DNA from: Gymnothorax reevesii
Taxonomy: Eukaryota; Chordata; Actinopteri; Anguilliformes; Muraenidae
Direction: 5' to 3'
Length of the DNA: 64,000 bases
NCBI GenBank assembly: GCA_029721435.1
Contig: CM056577.1
Coordinates: 26,801,719-26,865,718, forward strand
The position numbers and the translations under genes were made by a program. The notes beneath the pieces are model-generated. The model was not told the origin of the DNA. It made no database searches and saw only the letters and a list, made by a program, of their open reading frames with translations. Of this stretch, positions 10,750 through 23,667 are shown one piece after another. Numbering within the stretch: position 1 is the stretch's first letter; the number at the start of each line of letters is the position of its first letter.

Positions 10750-11600
10750 ATCAGTGATTTATATGCCTGTTTTTAGTATGTTTTATTAGTTTGTAGTTTG
10801 CTATTTATTTATTTATCATATTTATTCTTTTAGAGTATGTATGTTTCTGAAAGTCTTTGGTCTTCAGTGTTTTCCTATCGTTTCTGTCTCGTGCTGCCTT
10901 GTCTTTTTCATCACACTCTCTTCCCTGTAATTTCAGTTAGGTATTTCCACTTCCTTCTCGCTCGCTGTTCTCATTGACTATCCGCACCTGAGAGTAGTTT
11001 AGAGAGGCACGGGTGATTAGTTAGATTAGAGTTAGAACTCCACCCTTTTCCTCTCTCTCTCCTATCACTGTCCTTGCTTTTCTAGCTCCACCTTTCTCTA
11101 CAGCTGTCCTGTGTTTAGCTGGGATTCCACTTAATTAGTTTGTGTTTAAAAGGCCCACTGTTTCCTCAGCTTCTTGTTGACTCGTTTCTTCCCATAGCTC
11201 GTCTTGGTCAAGTCTTGTTTCTGCTTATTGGTTGTTTGTATTACGTTGTGTGATAGCTGGTTGCTTGATTAGTACTTTGTTCTCCCTTATTCCCATTTTG
11301 TACCCATCTGTTTAGATTCTCCTGTGTTTCTCACTTATCCCATCCAACTCCCTTTTCCTTCCCCTTCCATTCCCTTAGCTCTGCCCCTTGTTACTGTCTT
11401 TTGTGCGGACGGATTCTTTTGGCTACCGAATAATTTTTGCTTGTCCCCTGACTTCGATTCTGCATTACTCTGTTTGCCTGGCTATTGATCTATTTCTGTC
11501 TTTGACCATGAGCTTTGTCAATCCCAATAAACGCCCTGCTGATGCTGAACTGCACTTGGAGTCTAAGCCCGTTCCTTTCAATTTTGAGCTCCTAATATCA
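10750..11600 (+). repeat. Polypyrimidine-rich dispersed repeat with polyA signal
   Basis: A CT- and GT-rich body ends near a CAATAAACGCCCTGCTGATG-type polyA signal at about 11,526. The same type of sequence occurs in reverse orientation at 6222-7200 and 34,770-35,770. The layout suggests a non-autonomous retroelement, possibly LTR-type. No TIR or target duplication was resolved. Confidence 0.4.
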
Positions 11601-12241
11601 TCCTTGTTTGAAAATTTTGCATTTTATGCCATTTTCAGGGACACGTGATTAAAAACCTGGACCCGTATTCAAAAAGCATCTTATCTTACCGCTAGGAGTA
11701 CTACTAACTTGCGCTAAAACATTTTATGTAGGAGTAAAATCTCAAAAGTTATTCACAAAGTCACTGAGAGCAACTTTTAGTTAAGAAAACTGGTAACTCC
11801 TAGACTAGGAGTAGCTCTCAGATAGGTGGGAGTAAATCTCCGTTGCTATCAATGGCATCAATTCTCATGCACGAGCCTTGGGACAATGAACACAGTGATT
11901 GGTCGTTTGGTGACAGCACATTGAAAAAAATATCCCACATACAACCCAAGGAGGAAAGAAAAAAGGAAATGGTCCAAATGGCTGGTCTGTTCCATGAAAG
12001 AGTAACACGTTGAGCATTCCTGAAAATCCACTCTGCGCAGTACCCACTTGTCACGCTATAGGCGAATTAACATACATAGGAAAGAGAGTTGTTAAAACAC
12101 CAATAGCATAAAATGAGGCAATAATGAAATGCGTCATTTGCCCCGATGATCGGCAGTTTATTACCCAATGGGAATATGTTGCGATCATTTAAATGTCGGG
12201 TCGTTCAAGTTTGTTTGCCCTAAACTGTCAGTCCACTTTGT

Positions 12242-13498
12242 TCAGCAAAATATGTAAATATCGTCATCCTCCTCGACATCATCATCCCCGCTGTTCCCAG
12301 CACCATCATCCTCCGGTTGAGGTATGTTTCTCTGCTGGCATAAATTGTGAAGGATGGCACATGTAATTACTCTGCTGGATCTCTCTGGGCTGAGACGCAC
12401 CTCCCCATGCAGCACATGAAGCTGGCACTTCAGCTGCCCAATACTATACTGCGTGTTGTCTTTTGTGCTCTAACACGCACCATGAAAAAGACAACAGCAG
12501 ACTAAATATACTGAGCAACAAAAGAAACTCAAGTTTGTTAGTTGGTGAATGTATCTTATGGTTACTCAGTCAAAGTAACTGCAAAACAAAGAAAAGTTTG
12601 AAGTAAGTGTAAATGTGCACATGCTGGAAATAATTTTGAGATTCTATAATAATTGCGCGTCTACTTATCTTCCGGTCTGTCTTTAATTAACTTTTCTTTT
12701 GTTGTTCAGTGTATTTGTAATTTACAGTATTATGCCATCATCACATGTAACAGGTTATGCCAATGTAGGCTATATACCAAGAATGACCTACCTGTTATAA
12801 TTTTGTTGTGGTCCCACGGTTGTGGAATCAGGTAAGGGGTCAAGAGCCAACATTTGCAGGGGTAGCCACTGTCCCCGAGCAAGTGGCATCCCGCTGGCAC
12901 ATAATGCCTGTCGAATAATTGGCATAAGCCGCTTTCCATTCAAATGGGAGAGTCTCGTGTGGATCCTGGCCATTTCGCATGAATGTCCAAAATGTTGTAT
13001 TTGGCATCAAATACTACCTGAGTGTTGATGGAATGAACATTTTTTGTGTTTACAAATACCTTGTCATCTTCGGTCAGAGAAATAATTCAAATATGGGTCC
13101 CATCAATAGCACCGATGATACCAGGCATACCTGAGATGGGCACGAATTCAAGTTTGATTCTGTGTTGTTGGCGAATGTCCATTGGAAACCGGAAAGTGCT
13201 GGATGACATGGGGTTCACAGAGCGCATTGATTGATTGTTGAATTGAGCGACTGACAGATGAAAATCCCTAAATTGTCCGCGTTGCAAAGTAGCATGTTTC
13301 CGGTGGCCAAGTAACAAAGTGTTGTTAACATTTTATTTCGAGGCTTATTGGGTTGCCTCTCATGGTTTGAGACGTAATTCTCTCCCTCACGAAGTCCACA
13401 ACAAGTAAAATCCCGTCACGGTCGGTCCGATATCTTTTCAACAACTGCGTATCATTCAGAATTTCCAAGTCATTCCGTCTTTCAACAGCAGCAGCCAT
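12242..13498 (-). pseudogene. Harbinger transposase pseudogene (HARBI1-like)
   Basis: ATG at 13,498 opens a recognisable N-terminus (MAAAVERRNDLEILND, then LLKRYRTDRDGILLVVDFV and NPISLEIK), as in HARBI1 relatives. Next come a TAA (at LEIKC), FRFPMDI.QQ, MPGIIGAIDGTH (first catalytic Asp intact, near 13,090), VFVNTKNVHSINTQ, KWPGST, and LLGDSGYPCK (second Asp). The C-terminal part (12,480-12,242) has LHVLHGE, ITCAILHNL and PEDD, ending at the stop in 12,242-12,244. The third acidic residue is not identifiable near the MITE junction. At least one stop and several frameshifts make it non-functional. Confidence 0.85.
12509..12712. mobile_element. Short MITE nested in the Harbinger transposase
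   Basis: Inverted termini of type ACTGARCAACAAAAGAAA occur at 12,510 and, reversed, end at about 12,710, giving a ~0.2 kb non-coding unit flanked by TA-containing sequence. The ends resemble those of the Tc1-like element at 25.16-26.67 kb (CTCAGCAACAAAAG), suggesting a related non-autonomous Tc1/mariner element. It interrupts the transposase between the DSGY and C-terminal blocks. Confidence 0.65.
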
Positions 13499-13737
13499 TT
13501 CCCGATTCTTTGTGAATACGTAGGTTTCAGAGAGTTAGGAGTCCTCTTGATTACTTTTAAACTCTCCCAGACTTAGGAGCTACTTTTAGGCCAAAAATGC
13601 TTTTTGAATAACACTTAGTAAAAATAATTAGGAGTGCTGAATTTACAACTGACACGCCCATTTTATTTAGGAGTTTCTCCTAAATCTGGCAGTTAGGACC
13701 TACTTTTGGTGCTAAGATGCTTTGTGAATACAGGCCC

Positions 13738-14040
13738 TGATCTTTATTGGTGCCTTTCAAATGTTTGTTCCAGGACCAAACTATTTTATCTGTGAGCACA
13801 TCAAATTTCAGGACTATAGGCATTATATTTCTGGAGATATTAAACCTTAAATTGAACCCTGGCTTCTCAGCAAAAGTACTTTTTCTTGTGTGAAAATTCC
13901 AAATTTCCCAGGGTTAAAAAAATATGACATTTTCAAAATTCAGTCAAAATATTTTGCACAGCATAGTATTTGGTCCCAAATAACATGTTCAAAAAGTTTG
14001 AACAAAATCTGAGTCAGTGAGCGACACTTACCAAATTCTC
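13738..14040. other. Continuation of the repeat hit by the Harbinger
   Basis: AT-rich sequence without coding. It seems to continue the flank at about 11,580-11,658 across the Harbinger. Confidence 0.3.
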
Positions 14041-14044
14041 TCTG

Positions 14045-14200
14045 ATTTGACATGGAATGACCCATAATACAGCCACTAGAGTCTTACACAGCGGACACTG
14101 CATGACAGGTGCATCGCTTCATGGGCTTCCTTTCTTACTTGCCCATTGCTCTGGAATAGGATAAATCTGGACTCCTCAGATCACAAGTCTTAAAGAGAAA
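14045..14200 (-). pseudogene. Tc1-like transposase scrap
   Basis: The minus strand reads S.ES.F.L-type sequence followed by QVRKEAHEAMHLSC and SVR. It resembles the VWRKPHEAMHPSC.V.TV segment after the first catalytic Asp of fish Tc1-like transposases. It is short, out of frame in places, and has no TIR in view. Confidence 0.35.
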
Positions 14201-17200
14201 CAAAAAAGGGGTTTGAAGTTTAGATTTTTTTTGTGTTTTCGTTGTAGATTATGGATTAAATCATTCAAAATTAAATCATCTCGCGAGATTTGGGTAAGAA
14301 ATACGCATTTAGAAGCACTTTGTTTCTGCGCCAAGATTATCAGAAATCCAATAAGCGCGCTCAAATATGTGAACTCCTGACGTCATTCTGAGACTCGGTT
14401 GCAATGCGTACAAGTAAGCCTTCATCCTACATACAGTCGCAGAACGGCTGTTTTCTCCCTTGCACAGCTAAAGGTTTGACCGTTTTCATTATGAATATCC
14501 TCCTCTTGACACCTGTCCATCCATCAGTAAGTCAATCCCTGGCACTTCTCTCAGTGCGCACAGTACAAGCACAGGCCAGAGAAGACAAGAAATTGTGAGG
14601 AACGGGAGAGCAAAGTGCATTTCTGTCTTTCTTACTTTCTTTCCAGTCTTTTTATTTTTTTTTACTTTAAGGCAACCAGCACCCACCAGTAGATGGCGCC
14701 CTAGGTGACAGCTCATACGGACTACGTGCCTTTAGCCAGCTCTGACGGAGGTAGTCAATGCTACTTCACAGAAAAGTGCCATTAAATGCTGCAAGACAAC
14801 AAGCCATCCAAGCTGGCTTAAGCTCTGTATTCTATACTTTTTGCTGACAGACCTGCCCCTCATCAGCTTTTCAATAAAAAATAGTCTGCAAGTCCTCCAG
14901 CTCATTTCATCAGCTTCATTAGTCATGACCAACTCTGTCCAGGTTGAGACCAGGGTTGACCAACTGCAAATCAATGCAACCAGGAGAAAGCGTAATAATA
15001 CAGCCAGCATAGGCCCCGAGATGATTTTTTTCTCATATCTCTGGTGGGGCATTCACCCAAGCGAGTCTGATCTTGCACCAGTGGTACGAGCAAGCAAATG
15101 TTTTAATTTTCTTTCTTTTTTTTAAATTTGCAGGTACAGTATTACTAACTAGCAATTAATTTATGTTTGCATGTATTGGGAGTTGATAGTCAGGCATGTC
15201 CTCAGAACAACTCAAGTACACTTCTATTCCAGTCTCAGCTTCACTGCTCCCTGGCTGCTCAGTAACACAGCCCCTCTCACAGTGTAGTTTCATCCGCAAT
15301 GTATCATGGATATTTGCTAATTCTAATGTTAACTAAACATTTCTCACATTTGAAACTGCTCCAAGTGTGAAACCCAAATTTAAAATGATTGCACGGTGGA
15401 CCTGAACTCTTGTTCTACCCATGGAACAGCTAGACAGTAGGTTCACTGGGGACATGCGCATAATTTTCATGGTGCAGTCCTTGTCCAAAAGAACAATGTA
15501 TTCCTGAGTGGTTTTCCTGCCAACACGTGGCAGTTTCCCGTTGCTGGAGACTGTCCAATAGTTTAGAACAGTGTCTCAAGGCTGGGTCAATTATTAATCT
15601 CACAGAATGCTCATTCTTTTGCTGACATATCGATATATTTATCCCCACTTCACTGAACTTATCTGGTGCTCGAACACCAGTAGATAAATACGAAGACCCC
15701 GGGAATATTGCTCTAATATTAAAATGAGATGCTGTAATTAGTACGACGGCAGAAACCGTGAAAGTGCTGAATCCAGTCCTATGGACACAAAATATTTATT
15801 CATCGCATCATTAAACTTTAATTCACTTTTTTAAGTGGGGAACCGACAGGAAAAAAAAAGCTTTGAACATTTGACCCTTTAAGTAAAAAAAAAAAAAAAT
15901 TGCATTGTATGAAATGCTTCAGGGATTTCACTAGTCATAATAATGGCACTGTGGTTCCGAAGGAAAGAAATCAGTATGATGAATATTTAATGTGGCACTA
16001 GCCGTTCCAATTGAGGAGCCTTATTTGTTAACCCAGGGTCATGCACAAACGCAATAAGGATCGTCCCAGTAGGGAAGGAACAATACTTCAGTAAAGCGAA
16101 AACCCATTGTCCAATATAGCAGTTTTTGCCAAACAAAAAGGGCTGTTTGTATATATAAGTGGAACTTGGAAAAAATGCTACAAACAAAACTACCAGTTTC
16201 ACAAAGGTCACAGGGTAGCAATTGTAAACAGAGTAACAGTTTATAACATGTTTATCTGCTAATCTTCAGAAGTAGTCACCTATATTAAAGCTACTTTTTC
16301 ATGTCATTTACCCACCAACCACCACCTACCCAAACTTCAGGTGAAAAATATCACTGACAAGATGTCACAGTCAGGAAATCTATTTACTCTAGCGGAATGT
16401 ACTCAGTAAATGTATTTGCCTGAGTGATTGAAACTATCACTCAGAGATATACTTAGACAAATGGTTTGTTTGTCAAAGGCAGACTCCCCTGCTATTACTG
16501 AATATATTTCTGTTTAAACAAATGAATGGACTGAAGCAAACTCTATTATGAGGACAGAACTCCCATAATCTACCGCTAGCCGTTAAGCCTGCCAAGCTTT
16601 TACAGCCTGCATCCTAAAATAGTCGTACCTTGAGGAACAATTCCTATCGAAACATTCAATTTGCGTCAGGGTTACAAATGTGCCTGGTCATACTCTTATT
16701 CAAAATAAGACGAAAGTAAGCAGAGATATAAAACAGGAGACCATTTTTAAATGCTATTGATACCTGATCATCACGTAATTACTTACCAAATGATGGCGGC
16801 CAAGCGAGCCAATTGCAGTTGATCATCAACCTGAATGTTTTTCTGAGAAGGGACCCAAAATCAACCTCTGTTTCTCTAAGCACAATACGCAGTACTGTTA
16901 TCATTATTGGATGCATATGTTGGGGTAATTAAGCCCACCATGGTGGCAGCTTATTTAGGGTCTTGCTCATGAGCAAACCTTTTGCTTTTTCCCCTCAGAC
17001 AGCAGTTGATAGACATAGCTTAATTGCAGCTGTGGCTGAGTCCCCGTCTATTTGGCAGAAAAGAGTGCTGAACTGCTAAAAGACTGCTTGATTTTGATGG
17101 AAGCTACCCTGGGCCGTTGTCCTGGGAGGAATAATGGGACTGGCTACCCAGGTCAGGCTACCAAGGCCTGCAATAAAAAACAATAAACTTTGTGAACAGG

Positions 17201-18639
17201 ACCAGCGAGGCTCCATTGGCCCAGGACCCTGAACTTTTGACACTTAGCAATGAAATGACTTTCCTCATATAGAAACAAATTGCATGTTTGAGTTTGTATA
17301 GGTGTTCTAGTATTCACAACACAAATATAGTCATTTTATCGCAAGATGTAGCACATGTAGTTGATGTAGTTGAATGTAGCACAAAAACAGTAACACGAAG
17401 AGTGTTTATTACAAATTCTTTCTTTTTTAGACTGTTGACCAGGGTAACTGAAGCTAAATTGATCACTTTTGGGTGGAGTAACTATATTCTTGACTCCTTT
17501 CATTTGTTTAAAAACAAGAAAACCACTTTTCCCTGAGCAAAAAATATTACCTTGAATCAGTGGGACACTGGCAACATGGCAGAAGTGTATATTTCAGGCT
17601 TCATACAGTCTGAGATTCACAGCATTACCTCAGTTCTCCTTGCCAGATTCACATCACTGTTAAGAAGCAAAAGCATTGTTTTTCTTAACATATTTTATCT
17701 TCTGACTTGCAGGAAACCCTTAAACTGCATCTCATTGTCCGCCTTTTGCAAGGCAACTTGGATATAAGAATCTGCCGTATAAAAGTAATAATAATTATAA
17801 TAATAATATGCTAACTTTCCTTTACTCGTTGAATGCAACTGCTCAGGTTTATTGCCTGATCTGATGTATTTGCCTTCCTCTGTCCACAGATGGATAAAAA
17901 TAAGGCATCAGCTACAATAGGGATGTAGAGAGTTGAAACCCAGGGTGGTCCTATAGAGTATCACAAATTTTCGACTCCTTGCCTGACTCAGTAACGTCCT
18001 CCATGCGCCATAAATAAACATGATAGGTTTTCTTTTGTATCAGTGATTCCTTCACAATCACTTTGTCTAGTGCAAACACTAAGAATATTCTGGAAAGTTC
18101 TGGTAAACATCTCCTCCCCTCTTCTCCAGATACCATCTGGAAGTATGGGAGTGGATGCGTGGGCGTAAGGATGAAATATTTTTCAAGCATTCGGACCTGG
18201 ACCTTTTTGAATTGCTGCACAGCACCTGGAGGTTTGTAATACCTTATTGGCATACACTAAGAAATTTCTTTCATAGTTTAATAAAAACACGGATACCGAT
18301 ATCTTTAACCATAAATCATGGTTTCTGCATCATTATTTATTCTTTTTTTCTGAGGAATGGAAAGAGAAATTGGTAAAACAGCTGCGGTGCTGTCAGGACC
18401 ATGAATACAGTATTATAGCCCAAACACCATGCCATAACCCATACTTAGAGAGAGAACAAATACTTATTTTTAAATATTTCCCATGTGCGATGAACATCTG
18501 GATATCTGTGGCAAACAATTATCCTTTATGGATGTAAAAATACGGAGTCATGCGAATGTTATTCAGCGGAAAATAACAATTAAAATTCTTCAAGAAACCA
18601 AATGAGACGCTTCTTCTATACTCATTTCGTCCTGATCAA
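14201..18639. other. No supported gene; unique AT-rich sequence
   Basis: Scattered open frames of 60-106 codons exist on both strands (for example 14,732-15,052 minus and 17,951-18,253 minus). None resembles a known family. Poly-A and poly-T runs lie near 15,112-15,124 and 15,884-15,898. The segment around 16,960-17,180 looks non-repetitive. Confidence 0.4.
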
Positions 18640-19010
18640 AGTGAGCCCCGGCATTTAATTGAGAAAGAAAATAAATAAATAAGCGAATAACTGAATAAAT
18701 AAGACCCTGGAATGTTGAGCGGTTAATGATCTCACATCTAACTCAAGCCACACTTCAATTTTTTTCCCCACAAGACAAATATAACTAGTGTGGACGCTCA
18801 TGTCATTAGCTTTCACCTCTGTGGGTCTGACAAAGATTCCGCACATAGCAACGGTGCCGCTGCTCCAGCCAGACGGCAAATGCTGAGCCGTTTCATTCAC
18901 ACGGGTGTTGTCTCTGTGACAGTATCGCTGAAGCTGAGAACATTCACTGGCCTTGGTTCTCGACACATTTAAACCCATTCTACAACACTGCTGCTTCCTC
19001 TGTAATTGTC
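18640..19010. promoter_or_regulatory. Candidate conserved non-coding segment
   Basis: Non-repetitive sequence with TTAATGATC, CATTAGC, AATTG and TGACA-type motifs between transposon relics. Candidate only; conservation cannot be judged from one sequence. Confidence 0.15.
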
Positions 19011-19450
19011 TCCCAGTTATTTTCCTGGGTGCTCTGGCATTATAACTGGACAGTCTTCTTTTTTTTTCTTTCTTGAACCCAAATTATCTGTCTTGGAAGG
19101 ATTTATAATTTTGAGAAAAGTCTTTCTTATCAGGGTTTACTCATCCAGTATCTTGAGTTCATATGCGTGACGTGGGGGAGTATTTTGAGCTAAGTATTTT
19201 GTTTCAGTTGCTTTAGTGGGCAGATATGAAAACCTTGATATGAACTCAAACTACCTGTAACTTTAATCGGGATGAAAAAAAAGAGAGAGAACGCAGTACA
19301 GCAGGTTAAAGACATCGCACCGTTTTCAATACATTTCTTTTTAGATGTCACGGGAAAATCACTTAGGCAAAAGTTGAAACTAGGCTTAGTCGTCTTCGTT
19401 AAATACACATAGCTCTTTTATCTATTTATATTCACAGACTGTCTTAATGT

Positions 19451-20608
19451 CACTGCTTGTCCAAAATAAAAAATAAAAAACGTTGGATCTAAAAATGAAG
19501 ATGCTTAAGAACCTATGGTTTAATCATTATAGCAGCGATTAATATGTTTCAGCTGGCAATAATTCTGTCAACCTTGACTGATTGAGTCCATAGCTTCTCA
19601 TTTCTCACACAACCATGTCAGATGATGTATCTCATGGTTGTTGTAAAGGTATTACTGTTTCAAAAGCAGTCAAGCAAATAAAACTGCTAAGGAGAATACT
19701 GAAATCAGCTAAATTGGGTCACAAGCCGTCCTACAAATGTATTAAAACCGAAAGGATAGTAGCGAAGCATGAACTTCATGAAAGAAATGGGTCGATAAAA
19801 ATCATGAACGATAATGGTCAGAGATTACTAAAATGCTAGGTGAAATCTCATCTTTAAAAAAATCAACAATAGAACTTAGGGCTATGTTTAAGTGTGAAAG
19901 TGAGAGCATTTCCTCTCACACAATCCGACAAGAACTTAGAGAAATCGGACTAAACCGCTGTGTGGCCCCTTGTCAGTGAGGCAAATCGGGGGAAAAAAAA
20001 CAACTTCAGTTTGCAAGGAAGCATAAAAGTTTGACTGCGGATCGATGGCAAAAAGTCATGTGGTCTAAAAAGCCCAGACTTACCCTATTGAGTGATGCTC
20101 AAATTGCAGTAAGAAGGGATACCTATGAAATGATGCTCCCATCATGCGTAGTGCTCACTGCACACACCTGGAGACAGTGTTATGATGTGTGGTTGCTTCA
20201 GTTGGTCAGGTCTTGGATCAGAGATGTAATGTAGCAATAAAATGAATTCACTAGTCTACCTGAGTAAACTGAATGACCAGGATCCCATCAATGAATTTTT
20301 TAATCCCTGACAGAACAGGCATAGTCTTGGATGACAATGCCAAGATTCACTGGCTCAGACTGTGAGAGCATCATTTTCACACGTGAATTGGCTACCACAG
20401 AGTCTGGACCTTAACCAATTGAAAGTGAAATATGTACTGCAGAAGGCTTTACGGAGTGGTTTGACTCACCCATAGTCAATATAATATCTCTGGAAAAAAT
20501 AAATGCTAAAACATAGTATGAGATGATCAAAAGAATGTGCTCCGATCAAAGCTAAATGTGGTCCAACAAAATATTATAATGTGCATCTGATTTTTTGGCC
20601 GGGCAGTG
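19451..20608 (+). mobile_element. Old Tc1/mariner element
   Basis: Left terminus CACTGCTTGTCCAAAA at 19,451-19,466 and right terminus TTTTGGCCGGGCAGTG at 20,593-20,608 are imperfect inverted repeats of the CACTGCC.GGCCAAAA type. Length is 1.16 kb, too short for a full Tc1, which agrees with internal deletions. The flanking TA duplication is not preserved. Confidence 0.7.
19615..20500 (+). pseudogene. Degraded Tc1-like transposase
   Basis: Blocks in order: a remnant N-terminal helix-turn-helix region (19,615-19,840, starting MSDDVSHG), SHTIRRELREIGLN (about 19,915), QFARKHKSLTADRWQKVMWS (about 20,008-20,070, just before the first catalytic Asp, where SDES is replaced by SKKP), a remnant of the GGGSVMVWG region near 20,180, and NWLPQSLDLN near 20,400, where relatives read EWPSQSPDLNPIE. 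Several frameshifts and stops, and the first Asp is missing. Long dead. Confidence 0.7.
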
Positions 20609-21540
20609 CAAAGAGTGTGTGTATTTACTAACCGCTAGACAAAATCCCTCATGCACGGAAAAGTTTAAGGTGAGTAAATGATTATTATACCTGTGTTTCA
20701 TCTCCTTTTTGCTGTATTTATACCATACGATATGCTCCTATCTCTTTCTGTCCTACAACTCTGAATCTTTCACCTTCTGAGAAGTAAAAAGTGAAACCAG
20801 TAAGTGTTAATCAGGGATAGTTTCCCCTGAGTTAAGCGGCTCTTGAGTTGCAAATTCAACTGCTCCTCCAAGCCTGGGAGTTGAAGGTCGTGCACAGCCC
20901 AGTGTGCCCTGTTACCCACTGATTGCCTTCCCGGTACAGACCTCAGACCCGGCTCTGAGCGCAGCTTGAACCCACACCCCCTGAATCCTGACTGCCCATG
21001 TCTTGACTTGGACGGCCCTAGAACATCTTCCTGCCTGAGCCCTGTTGATATTTTCATCGTTCTGTTTATGCCAACTCTGGCTTGAATAAAAAAAACCTGA
21101 TTATAGTCCCAAGGGGCCTTTTCTGTGGATCTGTGTCTGGTTCCCTCTCTGAAGCTCCTAGCTGCCTTTATTTATTTAAATTAATACAAGGTGTAGAATT
21201 ATTTTCACGTGTTTTGCCCATTCCGACTTTTTTTTTTTAGATCCAAGATACGGAAAAAAAAAGCAACAAATATGAGTCACACTGCAAATACCATTGTTTG
21301 ATTATTGTAAACAATGGAGCGTTTCTTTGTTTTCAACCCAATGTGGGTCACATTTTTTCTAATTGTTATTTTCTTGTGCCACAGCACTGTCCATCACACA
21401 TCTTAATTGTTGTTTCAACATCATAATGATCAGTTAAGAATATTTGAATGCCATTTTAATTTTAATCTCAAACTTGAAGGGGATGCTGTACTCTGTGTGT
21501 ACAGCCTTTAACACCACACGCACCGCTAAGCCCGCGATTC
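20609..21540. other. No gene; possible retroelement tail
   Basis: A GC-richer stretch (20,830-21,160) ends in GGCTTGAATAAAAAAAACC, a polyA-signal-like context similar in style to 24,620-24,800 and 55,400-55,720. It may be a 3' retroelement end. The rest is AT-rich without features. Confidence 0.3.
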
Positions 21541-22045
21541 TCACCGAGCTTGAGGAGCGATTAGCATCGTGATCGGGAGACTGGCGGATAGAAGAGAGGA
21601 GGATGTGTGGAGATTTTTCGGGTATATAAAGCAGCAATCAACACGTTCAGGATTTGCGCAGCAGCGCTCTGGCCTCTCTTCCTGTGGGAGTGTGAGGAAG
21701 GTGATGAGACAGGGGAAAATGTTAACGTGTCTATCGATGGGAAAACGACCAATGAGCTGTTCCCTCCAGCTTGCCAGTTCCCTGGGGCCTTGGCTCTGTT
21801 ACAGCCGGGAAGCAGTCGCAAACGGCTCCATTTCAGGGTCCATGCGAGTGGGCGTTGCACAACCGGCAGCTCCAGATCGCTTGGTGCTGTCAACTGAGGT
21901 GGGCCAGGGGAAAGTCAGGTCAGCAGAGGGATCCGTAGAGACCAGGCAGAATGTTCATTTTCATTTCCCCGTTCTAAAATTGAAACGTACTGCTATGCCT
22001 CTTATCCATTTTCAAATCCTTTTTTCCATACAACATAAAAAGTAA
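21541..22045 (+). other. GC-richer island with TATA-like box and open frames
   Basis: Overlapping open frames of 158 codons (21,569-22,045, plus), 96 codons (plus) and 110 codons (minus) occur in a locally GC-rich patch. A TATATAAA lies at 21,623-21,630. The frames have low-complexity composition and no recognised domain, so I read them as a side effect of GC content. A cryptic promoter or first exon is possible but unsupported. Confidence 0.2.
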
Positions 22046-22395
22046 GAAACACTTTTCATTACTGATTCCACCTTCAGCCTTTTCTTGCAAAGACTTTAAA
22101 AAATGTGAAAAATATTCTGTTCTCTCTCAGTTTTCTTTCAGTGGTACCTTCGTTTAAAGTGCACTATAACCTATTATCACTAGAAAGTAATGAAAGAACC
22201 GATTGCTACAGAATTCAGAAGGAATCTCTGAATAGCTCACCTTACTTGCTTCCCTATTTTACAGAACTGTCTAAAACACAACAGACTTAGTGGCCGACCG
22301 TGATAAGGTTTAAGGACCTGTTACACCAACATACAATAGGAACAAAGGTAGCTTACAGTAAAATATTATTACAACCAAAAAAGGATTAAAAAAAA

Positions 22396-22429
<34 letters not shown>

Positions 22430-23164
22430 ATAGACTGTATTTCTTTATCTTCAAGGTTCTACAGTATATATTTCAGCCAATTTAACCCTTGGACGCTCAG
22501 CTTTTACAAGACCAAACATGACTGGTTTGCCCAAGTTAATTAAGTCCAGAAATGAGAAAAGCTGAAAGTTTTTTTAACCATCGCATTTCATGGTATGAAA
22601 TAGTGATATGAATGTTGCTTATACATTTCAGCACAAGTCGGATGCATTTATTTACAGCAAAATGTAGCAGATTTTACGTATTGAGAGTGAATATTCAGAG
22701 AACGTACACGATCAGTTTGAATTTGAGTCTTTGCTGATGTTGATAAGTAGAATCCAGTGTGTAACTGCTTAGTTGGATGAAAGCCCGCATCCACACCAGC
22801 CCAAAACAGATAAGCCCGAGGACCCGAAGACAATCGAAAAACACAGAAAAATCCGATTCGGGCGGAGGCTTCAATTAGCATAATACAGACATTTCCACAT
22901 GCGGGCGCGAAAGGGTTAAACAGGAACACGTTGTACTTGCCTCAATACTATGGGACTGTGCGAATGGAGTCCATACGACCGCAACACTATACCTCAACCT
23001 GTAACAACCTCTGGTGTAACTGGGGTTTTCCCATCTCGGCACTTTATGTACTACAGTCATATCACCATCTTACAACTGCCCTGCCCTCACCTACTTTCAT
23101 TACAGTAAAATACAAGAATGAAACTGTTGAGACCCACAGCACATCATGCGTTCCACTGAGTTAA
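22046..23164. other. No recognisable gene; AT/AG microsatellite
   Basis: Contains a compound AT then AG microsatellite at about 22,398-22,429. No coding or RNA gene was recognised. Confidence 0.4.
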
Positions 23165-23667
23165 CCCAGTCTCATCCTGACACATCATACGCTGCCTGAC
23201 CAAGTGTCGATATATGATGAATGCGGAGGCTTTTGGCGTCCTTATTTGATGTTATGATTCTGCTCTGACCTGATCATGTTTCTCTGTTTCTTATAATTGC
23301 CCTTTTGCTTTTTGAACTTTGCATACTCTGACCATTCTTAGAATTATGTATTGTGTAATGTTACCGTTAGTCTGTTCATGTATTGTCAGTGTTGTACTTT
23401 TCCATAGTTTACTTTTTGCCATAGTCTCATTCCGGTCCATGTTTTCCATTATGCTCTGCACTTTGTCTCCCCCGTCTGGTCTCTCGTCTTGTCATTGCTC
23501 ACAGCCCCAGTCCTGCGTGTCACTCTTTGGGTGATTTATTGGATTCTGGATTTCAGTGTTCTTTCCGATCTCGTTTACTTACTTCACCTTACTTTTCTAT
23601 CCACTAATCATACTAACAGTTTGTTATTTTCGCTAGAAGTCACTAACACCAACTTACATTGTATATA

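Larger units (their letters stand above)
11659..13737 (-). mobile_element. PIF/Harbinger DNA transposon with both TIRs
   Basis: Left terminus GGACCCGTATTCAAAAAGC at 11,659 pairs with right terminus (reverse complement) GGGCCTGTATTCACAAAGC at 13,737. Both continue with ATCTTA and then TAGGAGT-rich subterminal repeats, typical of vertebrate Harbingers that start GGGCCTGTATTCA. Length is 2.08 kb, transposase on the minus strand. A 3-bp CCT lies at both junctions and could be the target duplication, although the superfamily normally prefers TWA. A ~0.2 kb MITE sits inside. Confidence 0.85.

Noticed and set aside
21569..22045. 158-codon open frame near a TATA-like box
   Set aside because: Two other frames are open over the same DNA, which points to GC content rather than coding; no known family.
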